64,000 nt of DNA from Halichondria panicea (lineage: Eukaryota > Porifera > Demospongiae > Suberitida > Halichondriidae): positions 1,488,001 through 1,552,000 of the forward strand of contig NC_087381.1 in assembly GCF_963675165.1 (NCBI RefSeq), given 5' to 3'. The first letter of the stretch is position 1. Each line of letters starts with the position of its first letter. A model generated the notes under the pieces. The model saw only the letters and a program-made list of their open reading frames with translations, had not been told where the DNA came from and did no database searches. Below are positions 43,654-54,294 of the stretch, one piece after another. The translations under genes were made by a program, and so were the position numbers.

Positions 43654-44495
43654 AGTAAAACCAGTAGGTTTTACATAGGATTGGCAGTGGGTTTGCCCGT
43701 GTTTAGCAATATTTCACTTATTTTGACTCGTGTTCAAACTGTTCTATCTCTGCAGGGAAAGGCCACATCAAGAAACTGAATAGACAGATAGTTTATTTAG
43801 CCTTTTCTCTTTTTGTATCTTTCATTTCATAATCCATGAAGGTTTTAAATGTATGAATATTGTCATTTTAAAAATTGCACTATTTCGACGTTTCACCGCT
43901 TGTTGTCTGACTGACTAAGTAGAAGTGAGTAAGTAAGTGAGTGAGTGAGTAAGTTTCTTGCCCAGCATTTACTCGAAGTACAGCCCTCTCCAGGACATTC
44001 TGCACAGGGTTTCCAAACGACTACAACCTGGATTACAAAGTGCTTCTTCAGATTTGCGATTACTTCCACGAGGCAGATGACCTCTCAGTCTCTATTTCTC
44101 TTACCTATAGACAATTCTGCCATCTTTAATGACTCAGCAATTGCGTTGTGGCAAAAATTAATAATAGATAGGCGTGGTTAAGAAACCGTGCGCCTAAAAT
44201 CATTGGATGAGTGCAGGCTTTTCCAGAGCCTGAGCACTGTTCAGCTCTAGCTCCCTTTCTCTGACAAGCATGCTATATGCACTGGCTAGATATCATGCTC
44301 TTAAAATGGCTGTCATTTAATACTGATTCACAAATTCAACATATCAAGCAATAATATTATTACTCGTGACTATAACATGCTATAATTATTAGTCCAGAGA
44401 TATTCTAGAAGATATCTGATTAGTCCTGTCTTCTCTTCTTGAACTTCTGTATACTGCCTCTTGTGACGTTCCACTTGTACTGAAAAAGAAAGGGA
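43654..44495 (-). repeat. Inverted copy of the 13284-14102 block
   Basis: Starts AGTAAAACCAGTAGG and continues, reverse-complemented, as the block at 13284-14102. It keeps the small ATG-plus-donor motif (minus strand, ATG at 44123) and adds a (GTGA/GTAA)n microsatellite at about 43924-43955. Confidence 0.75.
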
Positions 44496-45042
44496 ATCCG
44501 ACTAGAAAAACATTTGCAATGTGAAAAATTGCTAGGATTGGCCAGGGGAACCACAAAAAAGCGTGGAAACAAGAAATCCAACGAGAGCATAACTCCAATC
44601 CATTACAACGTCATGAACATGTACAATACATAGTATATAGACTGTGTTCCAGATCCATCTACCAGCTTCCATCCACCACATCATTCCATGCAGGTCACCA
44701 GTACGGTCCGTGCATGTTACTACGCATGGATGGACTGTGTGTACCTGTGCTCAACACTGCATGTATTAGGAACATCAATTCATCACAAATCATCATGATT
44801 ATATGCCCGCACATTCCAAAATGGATGTATAATAAAAGGATTGGTCATCACTCCACCAGTAAAAATTGCGTATTTATATTATATTGGCCGGGAAAACATG
44901 GAAAACTACCAGTACATGTGATTGACGTTGTAACGGATTGGAGTTATGCGTTCTTGTCGGATTTCTTGTTTCCACGCTTTTTTGTGGTTCTCCTGGCCAA
45001 TCCTAGCAATTTTTCACATTGCAAATGTTTTTCTAGTCGGAT
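44496..45042. mobile_element. 547-bp element with about 115-bp terminal inverted repeats (second copy)
   Basis: Tips ATCCGACTAGAAAAAC and GTTTTTCTAGTCGGAT. The interior is in opposite orientation to 12725-13283. A 155-residue plus-strand frame that crosses it (44714-45181) is not conserved in the other copy and is rejected as a gene. Confidence 0.8.
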
Positions 45043-45120
45043 AAAGTTTATGATAGCAGCCTTCACACCAGGTATTCCATTTTGCAGTATACACCTGCTT
45101 TGTCATGGCATTACTTGCAA

Positions 45121-45365
45121 TGCATTAACCCTCAGTACACTTAATAGATACCGTATTAAGATTAACCCTCGGTACACTTAATAGATACCGTATTAAGATT
45201 AACCCCTCGGTACACTTAATATATATCATAATTATTTATTTAAAATTAACTCGGTACACATAATATATAATACCATATTAAGATTAACCCTCGGTGCACT
45301 TAATAGATACCGTATCAAGATTAACCCTCAATACACTTAATAGATACCGTATTAAGATAATATAT
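45121..45365. repeat. Minisatellite with about 37-bp unit
   Basis: About six units of the form ATTAACCCTCGGTACACTT plus AATAGATACCGTATTAAG, some shortened or altered (near 45220-45290). Adjacent to the inverted transposon copy. Confidence 0.85.
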
Positions 45366-46175
45366 ACTTTCTATATAGTGCATATAGTTAATTTCGGAGG
45401 CAAAAACAAAGCATAGTCTACAAAAACATTGCAGTGTGTTGTTGTCAACAGTCTGAGTCCTCTTTTTCCTACCTTCTGTGCTGAATCACCCCCCACACTC
45501 TCAAACACGTACTCCACTGGAATGCTGATCTGTTACACATGTCAGTAATATTTGCAGTTTGTTTGAGCACAGAAAGAAACCCACCATATAATTTTCTGCT
45601 AAGGGCGGATCAATTAAACTTCATCTAAGATGCTGTCAACATATAATAGCTGAAGAAGTTTATACATGATTTAGAAACTCAAAGGGCTTGTTGCAGTCCG
45701 AACGTAGTGGCGGTTCTACTAGCCCTGAGGGCTTCTAAATCATGTCCTAAACAGTGTCTAGATCATAGCAACCATGAGTCTCTAGCTATAGCCAATCTAA
45801 TCTTCACTACATGATTGTGTAAGTGAGTATGATTGTCTACATAAGTACATGATTTTCTAAGTTGGGTAGAACAGTACCTTTAGCCAATAATATTGCAGGA
45901 TTTATGGCTAACATGATCTAACTACAGATAGAATATGAACACGAAGACTACAGCAAATTTTCTGCATTTAGAATGCCCCACATGTAGCTGACTATAGACT
46001 ACTTGTCTATCTATCAAATATTGTTGGCTTGCAGTACACAGTGAATATGTTATGGCTGTAATATTGCCCATTTTGAAATTTTTGAGACCACTATCATATT
46101 ACATCTACAGCTATTAATTTTTTAGTCAGGATTAGTAAAGTAATGTACTCTCCCAAAACGAGCCATATCACAACG
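45366..46175 (+). other. Spacer with one small foldback
   Basis: AT-rich; holds the foldback at 45664-45745 and, from about 46060, diverged type B flank sequence. No gene. Confidence 0.4.
45664..45745. repeat. 82-bp foldback
   Basis: ACATGATTTAGAAACTC...GGGCT pairs with AGCCCTGAGGGCTTCTAA and TCATGT, about 20 of 25 positions, around a loop with CCGAACGTAGTGGCGG. Confidence 0.6.
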
Positions 46176-46193
46176 GAACTATCAAGTGAAATA
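46176..46193 (+). promoter_or_regulatory. Flank type B box GAACTATCAAGTGAAATA
   Basis: About 109 bp before the ATG at 46285, closer than in other copies. This copy pairs a type B flank with an MDFFY coding start, so the promoter type and the gene 5' end have been reassorted. Confidence 0.35.
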
Positions 46194-46284
46194 CAAAAAC
46201 TGTTATCAACATCATCTACATGCAGGTTGTTGCTAGATAAAAAGTAAGACATCAGTTAATGAATTTATAAAGATACGTATAGGT

Positions 46285-48243
46285 ATGGATTTCTTCTATC
46301 TCCTAATGTTAACACTCACTTCGCTTCTTATGATTACTACTACTGATTCTGTAACAGTAGAAGCAAACACTGAAGCAGTGGATAACAATACTTGCTGGAC
46401 AAAGGTACAAATACAAATACCCTGTGAAACTTCATCAACAACACAAACTGGTTTATTGAAAGATCTCAGCTCAGCTCAGTCTATTGGTTCAATGGTTCTC
46501 AATAATCACGATTTCATGGACTGTTATCCTTGGATGTTTCGTAATCCCAGAAATGGAAAATGTGAATGTAGTAACATTCCATATCACTCTGTACTATGTG
46601 ATGTTGAAATCAGCAGGACATCCATTCTTGATTGCTATTGTATGACTTATGATAGTGAGAGCAATGAAACTCAATTAGGAAGATGTGTGTATGGTTGCGG
46701 ACATAAAAGAGACACTGTGTTTTATCCACTTCCAAATAACACGGACGATCTTAATTCATACTCTTGTAAAAAAGTGAACCGCGATTCAACACTGTGTGGG
46801 AAGTGTCTACCAGGATATTCACCACTCTTGTACTCGTATGAAATGAAATGCATGAACTGCACAGGAGAGAACATGACCTACAACTGGATCAAGTACATAG
46901 CAGTTGCTTACATTCCATTAACATTCTTTTTTTTCTTCGTTGTAATCTTCAAATTCAATGGAACTTCACCAATGCTGAAAGGTTTCATTAGTATTTCCCA
47001 AGGACTTGTTTCACCTATATCTGCAAGAGCTTTTCTTTCTGTTATTTCAAGGAAAGCTTATATTGAGAATTTCACTAGAGCTTTAAGTAGCTTTTATGGC
47101 ATCTGGAATTTAGATTTCTTTCGTACTGTCATTCCACCTATTTGTGCGACGGACATCAGTCAAATACAAGTGCTTGCTTTGGACTATGCTATTGCCTTTT
47201 ATCCATTGGTGCTGGTTATTCTGACTTACTTTCTCATTAGTTTGCATAGCCGTGATGTACGTATAGTTGTTTGGTTGTGGAGACCTTTTCATAAGGTTTT
47301 CAGTTTAGTTAGTCATAGCTGGGATATGAAAGGATCGATTGTGAATGCTTTTGCTACCTTCTTTTTACTCTCCTATTTAAAATTTCTCAACACTACTACT
47401 GAGTTGCTAATATTCACGACAGTATATGTACTGAAGGACAACAGCAAAGAATACGATATAAAGCATGTACTTTACTATGATGCCACGATGAAATACTTGG
47501 GACATGAACATCTTCCATATGCAATAGTAGCTTTGTTTGTCGGAGTTTTTGTTGTAATATTTCCAATAGTGTTTCTGATTGTATATCCAATGAACTGGTT
47601 TCAAAAATGTCTCAATTCTTTAAAAATTCAGCGTCAACGTTTTGACATGTTTGTCAACTGTTTTCAAGGTTACTACAAGGATGGAACGAATGGTACCAGA
47701 GATTATCGATGGTTTTCTGTGTCATGCTTTCTTCTTCAGCTGATTATGTTCGTACTATTCTCATTCTCGCAAAGTATCTATTGTTTTTCTTTTGGAGCGT
47801 TAGTCACAGTTACTCTCATGTTTATGCAACTTTCGTTACAACCATACAAGGAAGAATTCAAAGTGTATAACATAACAGATGCCTTCATGCTACTGATTTT
47901 TAGTGGAATGTTCATTATGGCAATCGCGGGAGACGAAGCTGACATCAAAGCTTCCTACTTCAGTGCATTTTCTTATTTGATTCTAGCACTCATTGCAATT
48001 GTCCCGATAATCTACTTTCTTGTAGTAACTATTTGGTGGCTCCTGGTAAAGAAACAACTCAAAACTTGGTGCGTAAGCAAATTTCGTAGCTTTCGTGCTC
48101 CACCTGAAATCCCACAAATTGAAGAGTCTTTTTCAGAGAGTGATATTCCACACCGGTTAGAGAATCCATCAGATTACTCCTCACCAAATACCCCGCTGAT
48201 TTCTGCCACTGGAAAAGGTGCAAAGTATGGCTCAGTTGCTTAA
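46285..48243 (+). CDS. Array copy 12: multi-pass membrane protein, 652 aa
   Basis: Open throughout. Features: signal peptide MDFFYLLMLTLTSLLM followed by ITTTDSVTVEAN; IQ repeated in KVQIQIPCETSS; divergent hypervariable stretch LSSAQSIGSMVLNNHDFMDC; NPRNGKCEC; GHKRDTVFYPL; SYSCKKVNRDS; SWDMKGSIV (charge change from E to K); YPMNWFQ; QRFDMFVNCFQGYY; and IFSGMFIMAIAG. The tail RAPPEIPQIEESF ends GSVA at TAA, as at 35632, and the 3' flanks of these two match. Confidence 0.9.
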   Translation: MDFFYLLMLTLTSLLMITTTDSVTVEANTEAVDNNTCWTKVQIQIPCETSSTTQTGLLKDLSSAQSIGSMVLNNHDFMDCYPWMFRNPRNGKCECSNIPYHSVLCDVEISRTSILDCYCMTYDSESNETQLGRCVYGCGHKRDTVFYPLPNNTDDLNSYSCKKVNRDSTLCGKCLPGYSPLLYSYEMKCMNCTGENMTYNWIKYIAVAYIPLTFFFFFVVIFKFNGTSPMLKGFISISQGLVSPISARAFLSVISRKAYIENFTRALSSFYGIWNLDFFRTVIPPICATDISQIQVLALDYAIAFYPLVLVILTYFLISLHSRDVRIVVWLWRPFHKVFSLVSHSWDMKGSIVNAFATFFLLSYLKFLNTTTELLIFTTVYVLKDNSKEYDIKHVLYYDATMKYLGHEHLPYAIVALFVGVFVVIFPIVFLIVYPMNWFQKCLNSLKIQRQRFDMFVNCFQGYYKDGTNGTRDYRWFSVSCFLLQLIMFVLFSFSQSIYCFSFGALVTVTLMFMQLSLQPYKEEFKVYNITDAFMLLIFSGMFIMAIAGDEADIKASYFSAFSYLILALIAIVPIIYFLVVTIWWLLVKKQLKTWCVSKFRSFRAPPEIPQIEESFSESDIPHRLENPSDYSSPNTPLISATGKGAKYGSVA

Positions 48244-49453
48244 AGTGTCATTTCAGAACCATGATTGTAATGCTAAAATAAAGTTGACAGTACACTGAAT
48301 GTAGTTTCCCTTCACATACAAGTATAGGTGTTTGTGCACAGTGCACAACTATAGTGGTAGAGACAGCATTATTTTTATTCCTAGAGCACTACAGTGCAAA
48401 ACCCTCAGTGTTAGCTTTAGAAGTGATAGAAAATAACTATTGTTACTGCATGAGCTATCGATAATAATTCAGTATCATAGTTTGTTAGCCTTAATTTAAA
48501 TGCAACTTTGGTGTTCTAGATAGTTCCACCAGTATTGAGTCTTCACATGGAAAAAACAGGGCTACTCCACATGGTATACATGCATGTATGGAATATGCAT
48601 AGGGCTATCCTCGTCCTCAGGCCTATAAATAACATCGGCTAGATGAACTCCCTTCTGAAATAAAATTGGCCTGGGAACAGAGTACAGTTGTAGGACGTGA
48701 TACGATAAGTTAATTACTGATTGTGTGAGCAGCCTCGAGGCCCTCAATTCCTCTCACTTGCAGCATTGCTTGCCTATATAGGTATAGAGAGGATAATTAT
48801 CATTGCATAAACCACACAGTTAACAGTATTAAATGTCGTAAGTATCAAAGGTTATGTATACATACAGTGTGAAAACATTCAACCAGTTTTCACTATAAAT
48901 ATAAACATAGCAACAGCATAATTATTATCTTATTTGCCTTCCCTCTCTGTCGCTTCCTCAAATCTGGAATAGGCAAAATTGTATAGCTTCAGTCGGTCCC
49001 AGTATATTAATCAGTATGGCACTGTAATGAATGCATATTATAATATTATAATGATGCCAGTAATCACTGTATAATGGATGATATTATGATCACTGTATAT
49101 AAATGGATATCCAGTTTCCCAACTCAATCTCTCATGCACTAGACATGAATAAATTAATGACTGCTGCTGATCTGTATATGGGCATCTGTCAGTATTGTAA
49201 TGATAGGCAAAAGACTTTTAGTATACTATAGCTAACTCACAGTCACAGAAGCACACCAGTATATAAAATGAAAATGAAATCACTATCCAGGTTGCATGTA
49301 TTATATACCCCATACAGTCAGTTAAAAAAAGCAACCGATGAAGCTCAACTGTTTTAAAATTGTTCTCCCTCAGTAGATTCAACCTACACCTAGAGTATAA
49401 TTATGCAAGCATTGAAAACCATGCAGGCCCTGCAATTATCTATGGTGAATATT
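48244..49453 (+). other. Spacer paired with 37570-38773; no gene seen
   Basis: Same blocks and order as after 35632, including AATAAAGTTGACAG near 48281. Short frames are not conserved between the pair. Confidence 0.6.
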
Positions 49454-49791
49454 TTATCTCCTCTGTATGCACAGGAGCACATGAGGGGATAGAGTGTCTT
49501 TAGTATTGTGGATTCACTATCGTCTATACCACATTTCCTTTTGTAATGTACTAAGTGCTCTGTACATGTACCAGAAGAGCTAGGTATGACACGAGTACCT
49601 CGATTTTGCAATTAGCCTCTTCAATAACGTCGAGCGTGGGCGGATGACGTTATTGCAGAGGCTATAATTGCTAAATTGAGGTACTCATGTCGTACCTCCT
49701 CTGGCACACGTGTGGCGATAAATGGTTCGATATAGACGATTCAGAATCCGCGTAGCTCCATTCCCTCATGTGCTCCTGCCCTCATGTGCTC
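49454..49791. repeat. Foldback element, second copy
   Basis: Same structure as 38774-39083. Its right end is interrupted by the 982-bp element, giving an occupied site to compare with the empty one at 39095-39105. Confidence 0.7.
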
Positions 49792-49795
49792 CCGG

Positions 49796-50777
49796 TGTCA
49801 TAAAATTTTGGGCCCCCCGGGCCTAGAATGTTAACAGTTTAGGCCCCCCAGGGGGTCCAAACTGTTAACATTCTAGGCCCCCCACTGTGAGATTAGGCCT
49901 CCCTCTTCTGCTATCCTTTTCTGCACGATAGAACGAAGTCAAAGAGATATAATAATATGGTAAGGTTAGCTCTATTAGTTGACAAAGCATCAAAGAGACT
50001 GCATGCATGCAAAGACTCTGTATCAAAGTAGCAAAAATGTTTGCATTATTATTCTATCAAAGTGAAGGAAGATTTACCTTTCAAGTTACTCATGCTTTAC
50101 CTATAAGAGCTTTGATGCAGCTCTGCAATGTTGGATCTGCCTGTAAGACAATCGATGTTGTTGTATAGCTATCGCCATAATTATTTGCAACTTCGTGCTT
50201 ACTTTCTCAGCCAAATTTCAGGACAAAAAAGTATAAAACACACAATTTCAGTGCAAAGACAACAATTCATATCTTCCTCCATGTTTTCCTATACATAGAA
50301 GATGTAAATTGTTGTGGGGATGCCCCAATAGCATCACTGGCTCAGCTCTCAAGTAATGTGGAATCACAGATAGAAGTCAAGAGAGAAACTGTTGTATCAT
50401 GGTGGAATCACAATAGCAGTTTCCTTTCAGAACAAGGGTAATCTTGGACAGTCCTGATCAATTCGGGACAGTTGGCACCTATGTGCTTCGTGCTGCATGA
50501 GGCCTGATTCATAGAATGACATGGTGCAGTGTGATGGCTGTGAGACCAGTGGTATATACTACTGTACATGCATGAAATGTGTGTGTGTGAGGAGAGCTGC
50601 ATTCAGTAACTGGCACTGCATAGACTGTGAAGACCATAGAAGACTGTATTGGTGTATTTTGAGAATGCACTGTCACATAATGTTACCGCTGTTGTGCTGT
50701 TAATGGGGGGCCTAAAATGTTAAAATTCTAGGCCCGGGGGGGGCCCAATCTCATGGGGGGCCTAAAATTTTATGACA
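49796..50777. mobile_element. 982-bp DNA element with 14-bp ends TGTCATAAAATTTT and CCGG target duplication
   Basis: The left end TGTCATAAAATTTT is at 49796 and the right end AAAATTTTATGACA ends at 50777, flanked by CCGG (49792-49795 and 50778-50781). The paralogous empty site near 39100 reads GCTCCTGGTATACG, so the insertion is precise and duplicates 4 bp. A G/C-homopolymer-rich subterminal hairpin (arms about 49819-49849 and 49851-49880, GGCCTAGAATGTTAAC) lies next to the left end, and a related GGGGGGCCTAAAAT motif lies at the right. It carries no transposase, only a decayed PHD-like stretch. Confidence 0.85.
50482..50634 (+). pseudogene. Decayed PHD-finger-like segment inside the 982-bp element
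   Basis: In one frame from 50482 the sequence reads CASC, then a stop at 50512, then NDMVQCDGC, then IYYCTCMKC and NWHCIDC. C-x2-C, MVQCDGC and W-x-C-x2-C occur in PHD-finger order with plausible spacing; the expected H is replaced and there is an in-frame stop. PHD fingers bind histone tails and also occur at the ends of some transposon proteins. This looks like a remnant of a transposon or captured host protein. The assignment rests on motif reading only. Confidence 0.4.
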
Positions 50778-50781
50778 CCGG

Positions 50782-51206
50782 TATACGTCGACAAGAAACT
50801 TTTTAGTTTAGTCATACATTATACATCGTATAGTCTGTCTGAACATACTATTAGCAAGATTGTTGACTTACCGTCACTGCATCTCAATCAATTTTTTTAT
50901 CATGTTCATGCATGTGTATGTGGCAATCAGTATGTCCATGAATGCTTATAATTATTATACATGCTGCGTTTTTAAATTAGTGACATCTTGTAACGGTATA
51001 CACACAACAGAATTTTAATGCACGCATGATAGTATTGCAATGTAGCATAAGGGCTACCTTAGCTCAGCTACTTTCAGTTGACTATACAAACAAACAAAAG
51101 AAAACAAAGTATTCATAATTAAAATTCTGTGCAATACATAAATAATGATACATTCTTATTATAAAATGATATTGTTTACTGTTTCACTTTCATCTCCATT
51201 TGACCA
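50782..51206 (+). other. Spacer related to 39102-39359 and to 6940-7389
   Basis: TATACGTCGACAAG to TTAGCTCAGCTA. It corresponds to the block that carries the ATACCG MITE at 7065 and 12391 but lacks the MITE here. Confidence 0.5.
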
Positions 51207-51274
51207 GGTGCTCTACTAAATAGGCGTACGCTTACCAAACAGAGAACAAGATCCCTCAGTAATAAGATTTAGGT
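51207..51274 (+). promoter_or_regulatory. Flank type A conserved 5' block
   Basis: GGTGCTCTACTAAATAGGCG to AAGATTTAGGT directly before the ATG, matching 39360-39427. Confidence 0.4.
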
Positions 51275-53245
51275 ATGGAGTTCTATTACATCCTAATGTT
51301 AATACTGTCTTCTCATCTTATGATTGCTACTGCTGATTCTGTAACAGTAGAAGCAAACACTGAAGCAGTGGATAACAATGCTTGCTGGACAAAGATACGA
51401 ATACCCTGTGAAACTTCATCAACCATACAAACCGGTTTAATAAAAGATCTCAGCTCAAAGAAGTCTATTGGTTCAACAGTGATCAAAGATCATGACCTGG
51501 ATTGTTATCCTTGGATGTTTCGTAATTCAACAAATGGAAAATGTGAATGTAGTAACATTCCATATCGCTCTGTACTATGTGATGTTGAAATCAGCAGGAC
51601 ATCCATTCTTGATTGCTATTGTATGACTTACGATAGTGAGAGCAATGAAACTCAATTAGGAAGATGTGTGTATGGTTGCGGACATAAAACAGACACTGTG
51701 TTTTATACGCTTCCAAAAAACACAGACGATCTAAATTCATACTCTTGCGGAAGACTGAATCGCGATTCAACACTGTGTGGAAAGTGTCTACCAGGATATT
51801 CACCACTCTTGTACTCGTATGAAATGAAATGCATGAACTGTACGGGAGAGAACATGACCTACAACTGGATCAAGTATATAGCAGTTGCTTACATTCCCTT
51901 AACATTCTTCTTTTTCTTCGTCGTAATCTTTAAATTTAACGGAACTTCACCAATGCTGAAGTTGTTTATTAGTGTTTCCCAAGGAATCTTTTCACCTATT
52001 GCTGTTAGAGCATTTTTTTCTATTATTTCAGAGAAAGCTTATATTGAGAATTTCATTAAAGCTATAGGCTGCTTTTATGGTGTCTGGAATTTGGATTTCT
52101 TTCGTACAGTCATTCCACCTATTTGTGCAATGGACATCAGTCAAATACAAGTGTTTGCTTTGGACTATGCTATTGCCTTTTATCCATTGGTACTGGTTAT
52201 TCTGACTTACTTTCTCATTAGCTTGCATAGCCGTGATGTACGTATAGTTGTTTGGTTGTGGAGACCTTTTCATAAGGTTTTCAGTTTAGTTAGTCAAAGC
52301 TGGGATATGGAAGGATCGATTGTGAATGCTTTTGCTACCTTCTTTTTACTCTCCTATTTAAAATTTCTCAACGCTACTACTGATTTGCTAATATTTACGA
52401 AAATGTATGTACTGAAAGACAACAGCAGAGAATATGCTAAAAAGCATGTACTTTACTATGATGCCACAGTGGAATACTTTGGACAAAAACATCTTCCGTA
52501 TGCAATAGTAGCTTTGTTTGTCGGAGTTTTCATTGTAATACTTCCTATAGTGTTTCTGATTGTATATCCAATGAAATGGTTTCAGAAATGTCTCAATTCT
52601 TTGAAAATTCAGCGTCAACGTCTTGACATGTTTGTCAACTGCTACCAAGGTTACTACAAGGATGGAACGAATGGTACCAGAGATTATCGATGGTTTTCTG
52701 TGGCATATTTTTTTCTTCAGCTGATTGTATTCGTACTATTTACGTTCTCGCAAAGTATCTATTGTTATTCTATTGGAGCGTTAGTCACAGTTACTCTCAT
52801 GTTTATGCAACTCTCATTTCAACCATACAAGGAAGAATTCAAAGTGTACAACATAACAGATGCCTTCATGCTACTGATTCTTAGTGGAATGTTTATTATG
52901 ATAATTGCTGGAGATGAAGCTGGCATCAAAGCTTCCTACTTCAGGAAATTTTCTTATTCGTTTCTAGGACTCTTTGTAACTATCCCCTTAATGTACTTTT
53001 TTGTAGTAACTATTTGGTGGCTCCTGGTAAAGAAACAACTCAAAACTTGGTGCATAAGCAAGCTTTGTAGCTTTCGTGCTCAGCCTAAACTCCCACAAAT
53101 TGAAGAGTCATTTTCAGATAGTGATATTCCACACCCGTTAGAGAATCCATCAGATTACTCATCATCAGTTACCCCGCTGATGCCTTCCACAAGAAAAGAT
53201 TCGAAGTATGGCTCAGTTGCTTGTGCTGTCATTCCAGAGCCATGA
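51275..53245 (+). CDS. Array copy 13: multi-pass membrane protein, 656 aa
   Basis: Intact. Specific residues: MEFYYILMLILSSHLM; ADSVTVEAN; NNACW, which changes the usual NNT sequon; STIQTGLIKDL; VIKDHDLDC; AVRAFFSIISEKAYIENF with IKAIGCFYGVW after TM1 (resembles 24690); NATTDLLIF; FGQKHLPYA; QLSFQPYKEEF; TIPLMYFFVVTIWW; and a divergent tail (QPKLPQIEESF, HPLENPSDYSSSVTP, MPSTRKDSK) with the CAVIPEP extension. The tail differences are unusual because this region is otherwise uniform. Confidence 0.9.
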   Translation: MEFYYILMLILSSHLMIATADSVTVEANTEAVDNNACWTKIRIPCETSSTIQTGLIKDLSSKKSIGSTVIKDHDLDCYPWMFRNSTNGKCECSNIPYRSVLCDVEISRTSILDCYCMTYDSESNETQLGRCVYGCGHKTDTVFYTLPKNTDDLNSYSCGRLNRDSTLCGKCLPGYSPLLYSYEMKCMNCTGENMTYNWIKYIAVAYIPLTFFFFFVVIFKFNGTSPMLKLFISVSQGIFSPIAVRAFFSIISEKAYIENFIKAIGCFYGVWNLDFFRTVIPPICAMDISQIQVFALDYAIAFYPLVLVILTYFLISLHSRDVRIVVWLWRPFHKVFSLVSQSWDMEGSIVNAFATFFLLSYLKFLNATTDLLIFTKMYVLKDNSREYAKKHVLYYDATVEYFGQKHLPYAIVALFVGVFIVILPIVFLIVYPMKWFQKCLNSLKIQRQRLDMFVNCYQGYYKDGTNGTRDYRWFSVAYFFLQLIVFVLFTFSQSIYCYSIGALVTVTLMFMQLSFQPYKEEFKVYNITDAFMLLILSGMFIMIIAGDEAGIKASYFRKFSYSFLGLFVTIPLMYFFVVTIWWLLVKKQLKTWCISKLCSFRAQPKLPQIEESFSDSDIPHPLENPSDYSSSVTPLMPSTRKDSKYGSVACAVIPEP

Positions 53246-53920
53246 TGGTAATGCTAAAAAGCTGACTTAGAGTTTACTGGCAGTATTATATAGTTTTCTT
53301 TCACATACATACGACCGTGGTTACATGCAGAAAGTTGTTGTGTACCTCTGTGACATCTAATTATTTATAGCTAAATGTACCTTTCAGTTTGTACATTTAT
53401 ATTATTATGATTGTCCACCTATGTACAACTGCCCACTGACATTTGTATATAGGTGTGGGTATTTGTTGTATATACTGCATATAATTATTGTGTGGGTGTA
53501 GATCTATCAATTTTATCAAAGTGAAACTACTACACAAACACGAATGACAAATTCAGGTGATGTCATTGTATATAAAGAGATGAGTAATGGCAAGAGTAGA
53601 TAAGAATAATGATATGGGTATAATTATAACGCCAGCAGAGGAGGTTGGTCACAATTGTTAATTAATCTTCTAATTTTCTCCGTATAACCTTCAATTCCAT
53701 GGAAACTTGCAGAGAAAGTAGCTATCCTAGCTAAGCCAAAAGGCTGCAAACGATCATAGCTTTGTACTAGTAGGAAATGATTCTAACAATACTCAGTGAC
53801 ACTAGAAAGTGAGTAGCATAGTCATACTCGAAGTAATATTAAGCAGAAACTAAGATTAGTCACAAAGTTCCAGTTGTTGCTGCACTTTCCTTGTTTCTTT
53901 GACTCCTGTCTTAATATTAT
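53246..53920 (+). other. 3' flank and spacer
   Basis: 53246-53554 matches 19523-19840 and 34293-34583. About 45 bp of repeat R1 follow (53555-53600), then unrelated sequence with no supported gene. Confidence 0.5.
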
Positions 53921-54030
53921 TAGACTACATTACATCATCTGTAATTGATCTGATTGGCTAAAAACAGTAGATTACATGGAAGCATAATCTACAGGAAGCA
54001 CACTTATTCTACAGGAAATGGGCGCATATT
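53921..54030 (+). repeat. Left-end fragment of the TAGACTACA element
   Basis: TAGACTACATTACATCATC to GAAATGGGCGCATATT, the same as the first part of 55381-56245. It is cut by the start of the next repeat. Confidence 0.75.
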
Positions 54031-54294
54031 AGTAAAACCAGTAGGTTTTACATAGGATTGGCAGTGGGTTTGCCTGTGTTTAGCAATATTTCAATTATTT
54101 TGACTCATGTTCAAACTGTTCTATCTCTACAGGGAAAGGCCACATCAAGGAACTGGCTAGACAGATAGTTTATTTAGCCTTTTCTCTCTTTGTATCTCTC
54201 ATTTCACAATCCATGAACATTTTAATGAATGAAATATTGTCATTTTAAAAATTGCACTATTTCGAAGTTTCACCGCTCTTTGTCTGACTGACCA
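54031..54294 (-). repeat. Partial third copy of the 13284-14102 block
   Basis: AGTAAAACCAGTAGG to the TTTCACCGCTCTTTGTCTG motif, same orientation as 43654. Stops at GACTGACC. Confidence 0.75.

Noticed and set aside
44714-45181. 155-codon plus-strand frame
   Set aside because: It runs through the inverted-end transposon and into the minisatellite, and is not kept in the paralogous element at 12725.
45121-45365. CRISPR-like array
   Set aside because: Units are contiguous without unique spacers, and the DNA is clearly eukaryotic; it is a minisatellite.
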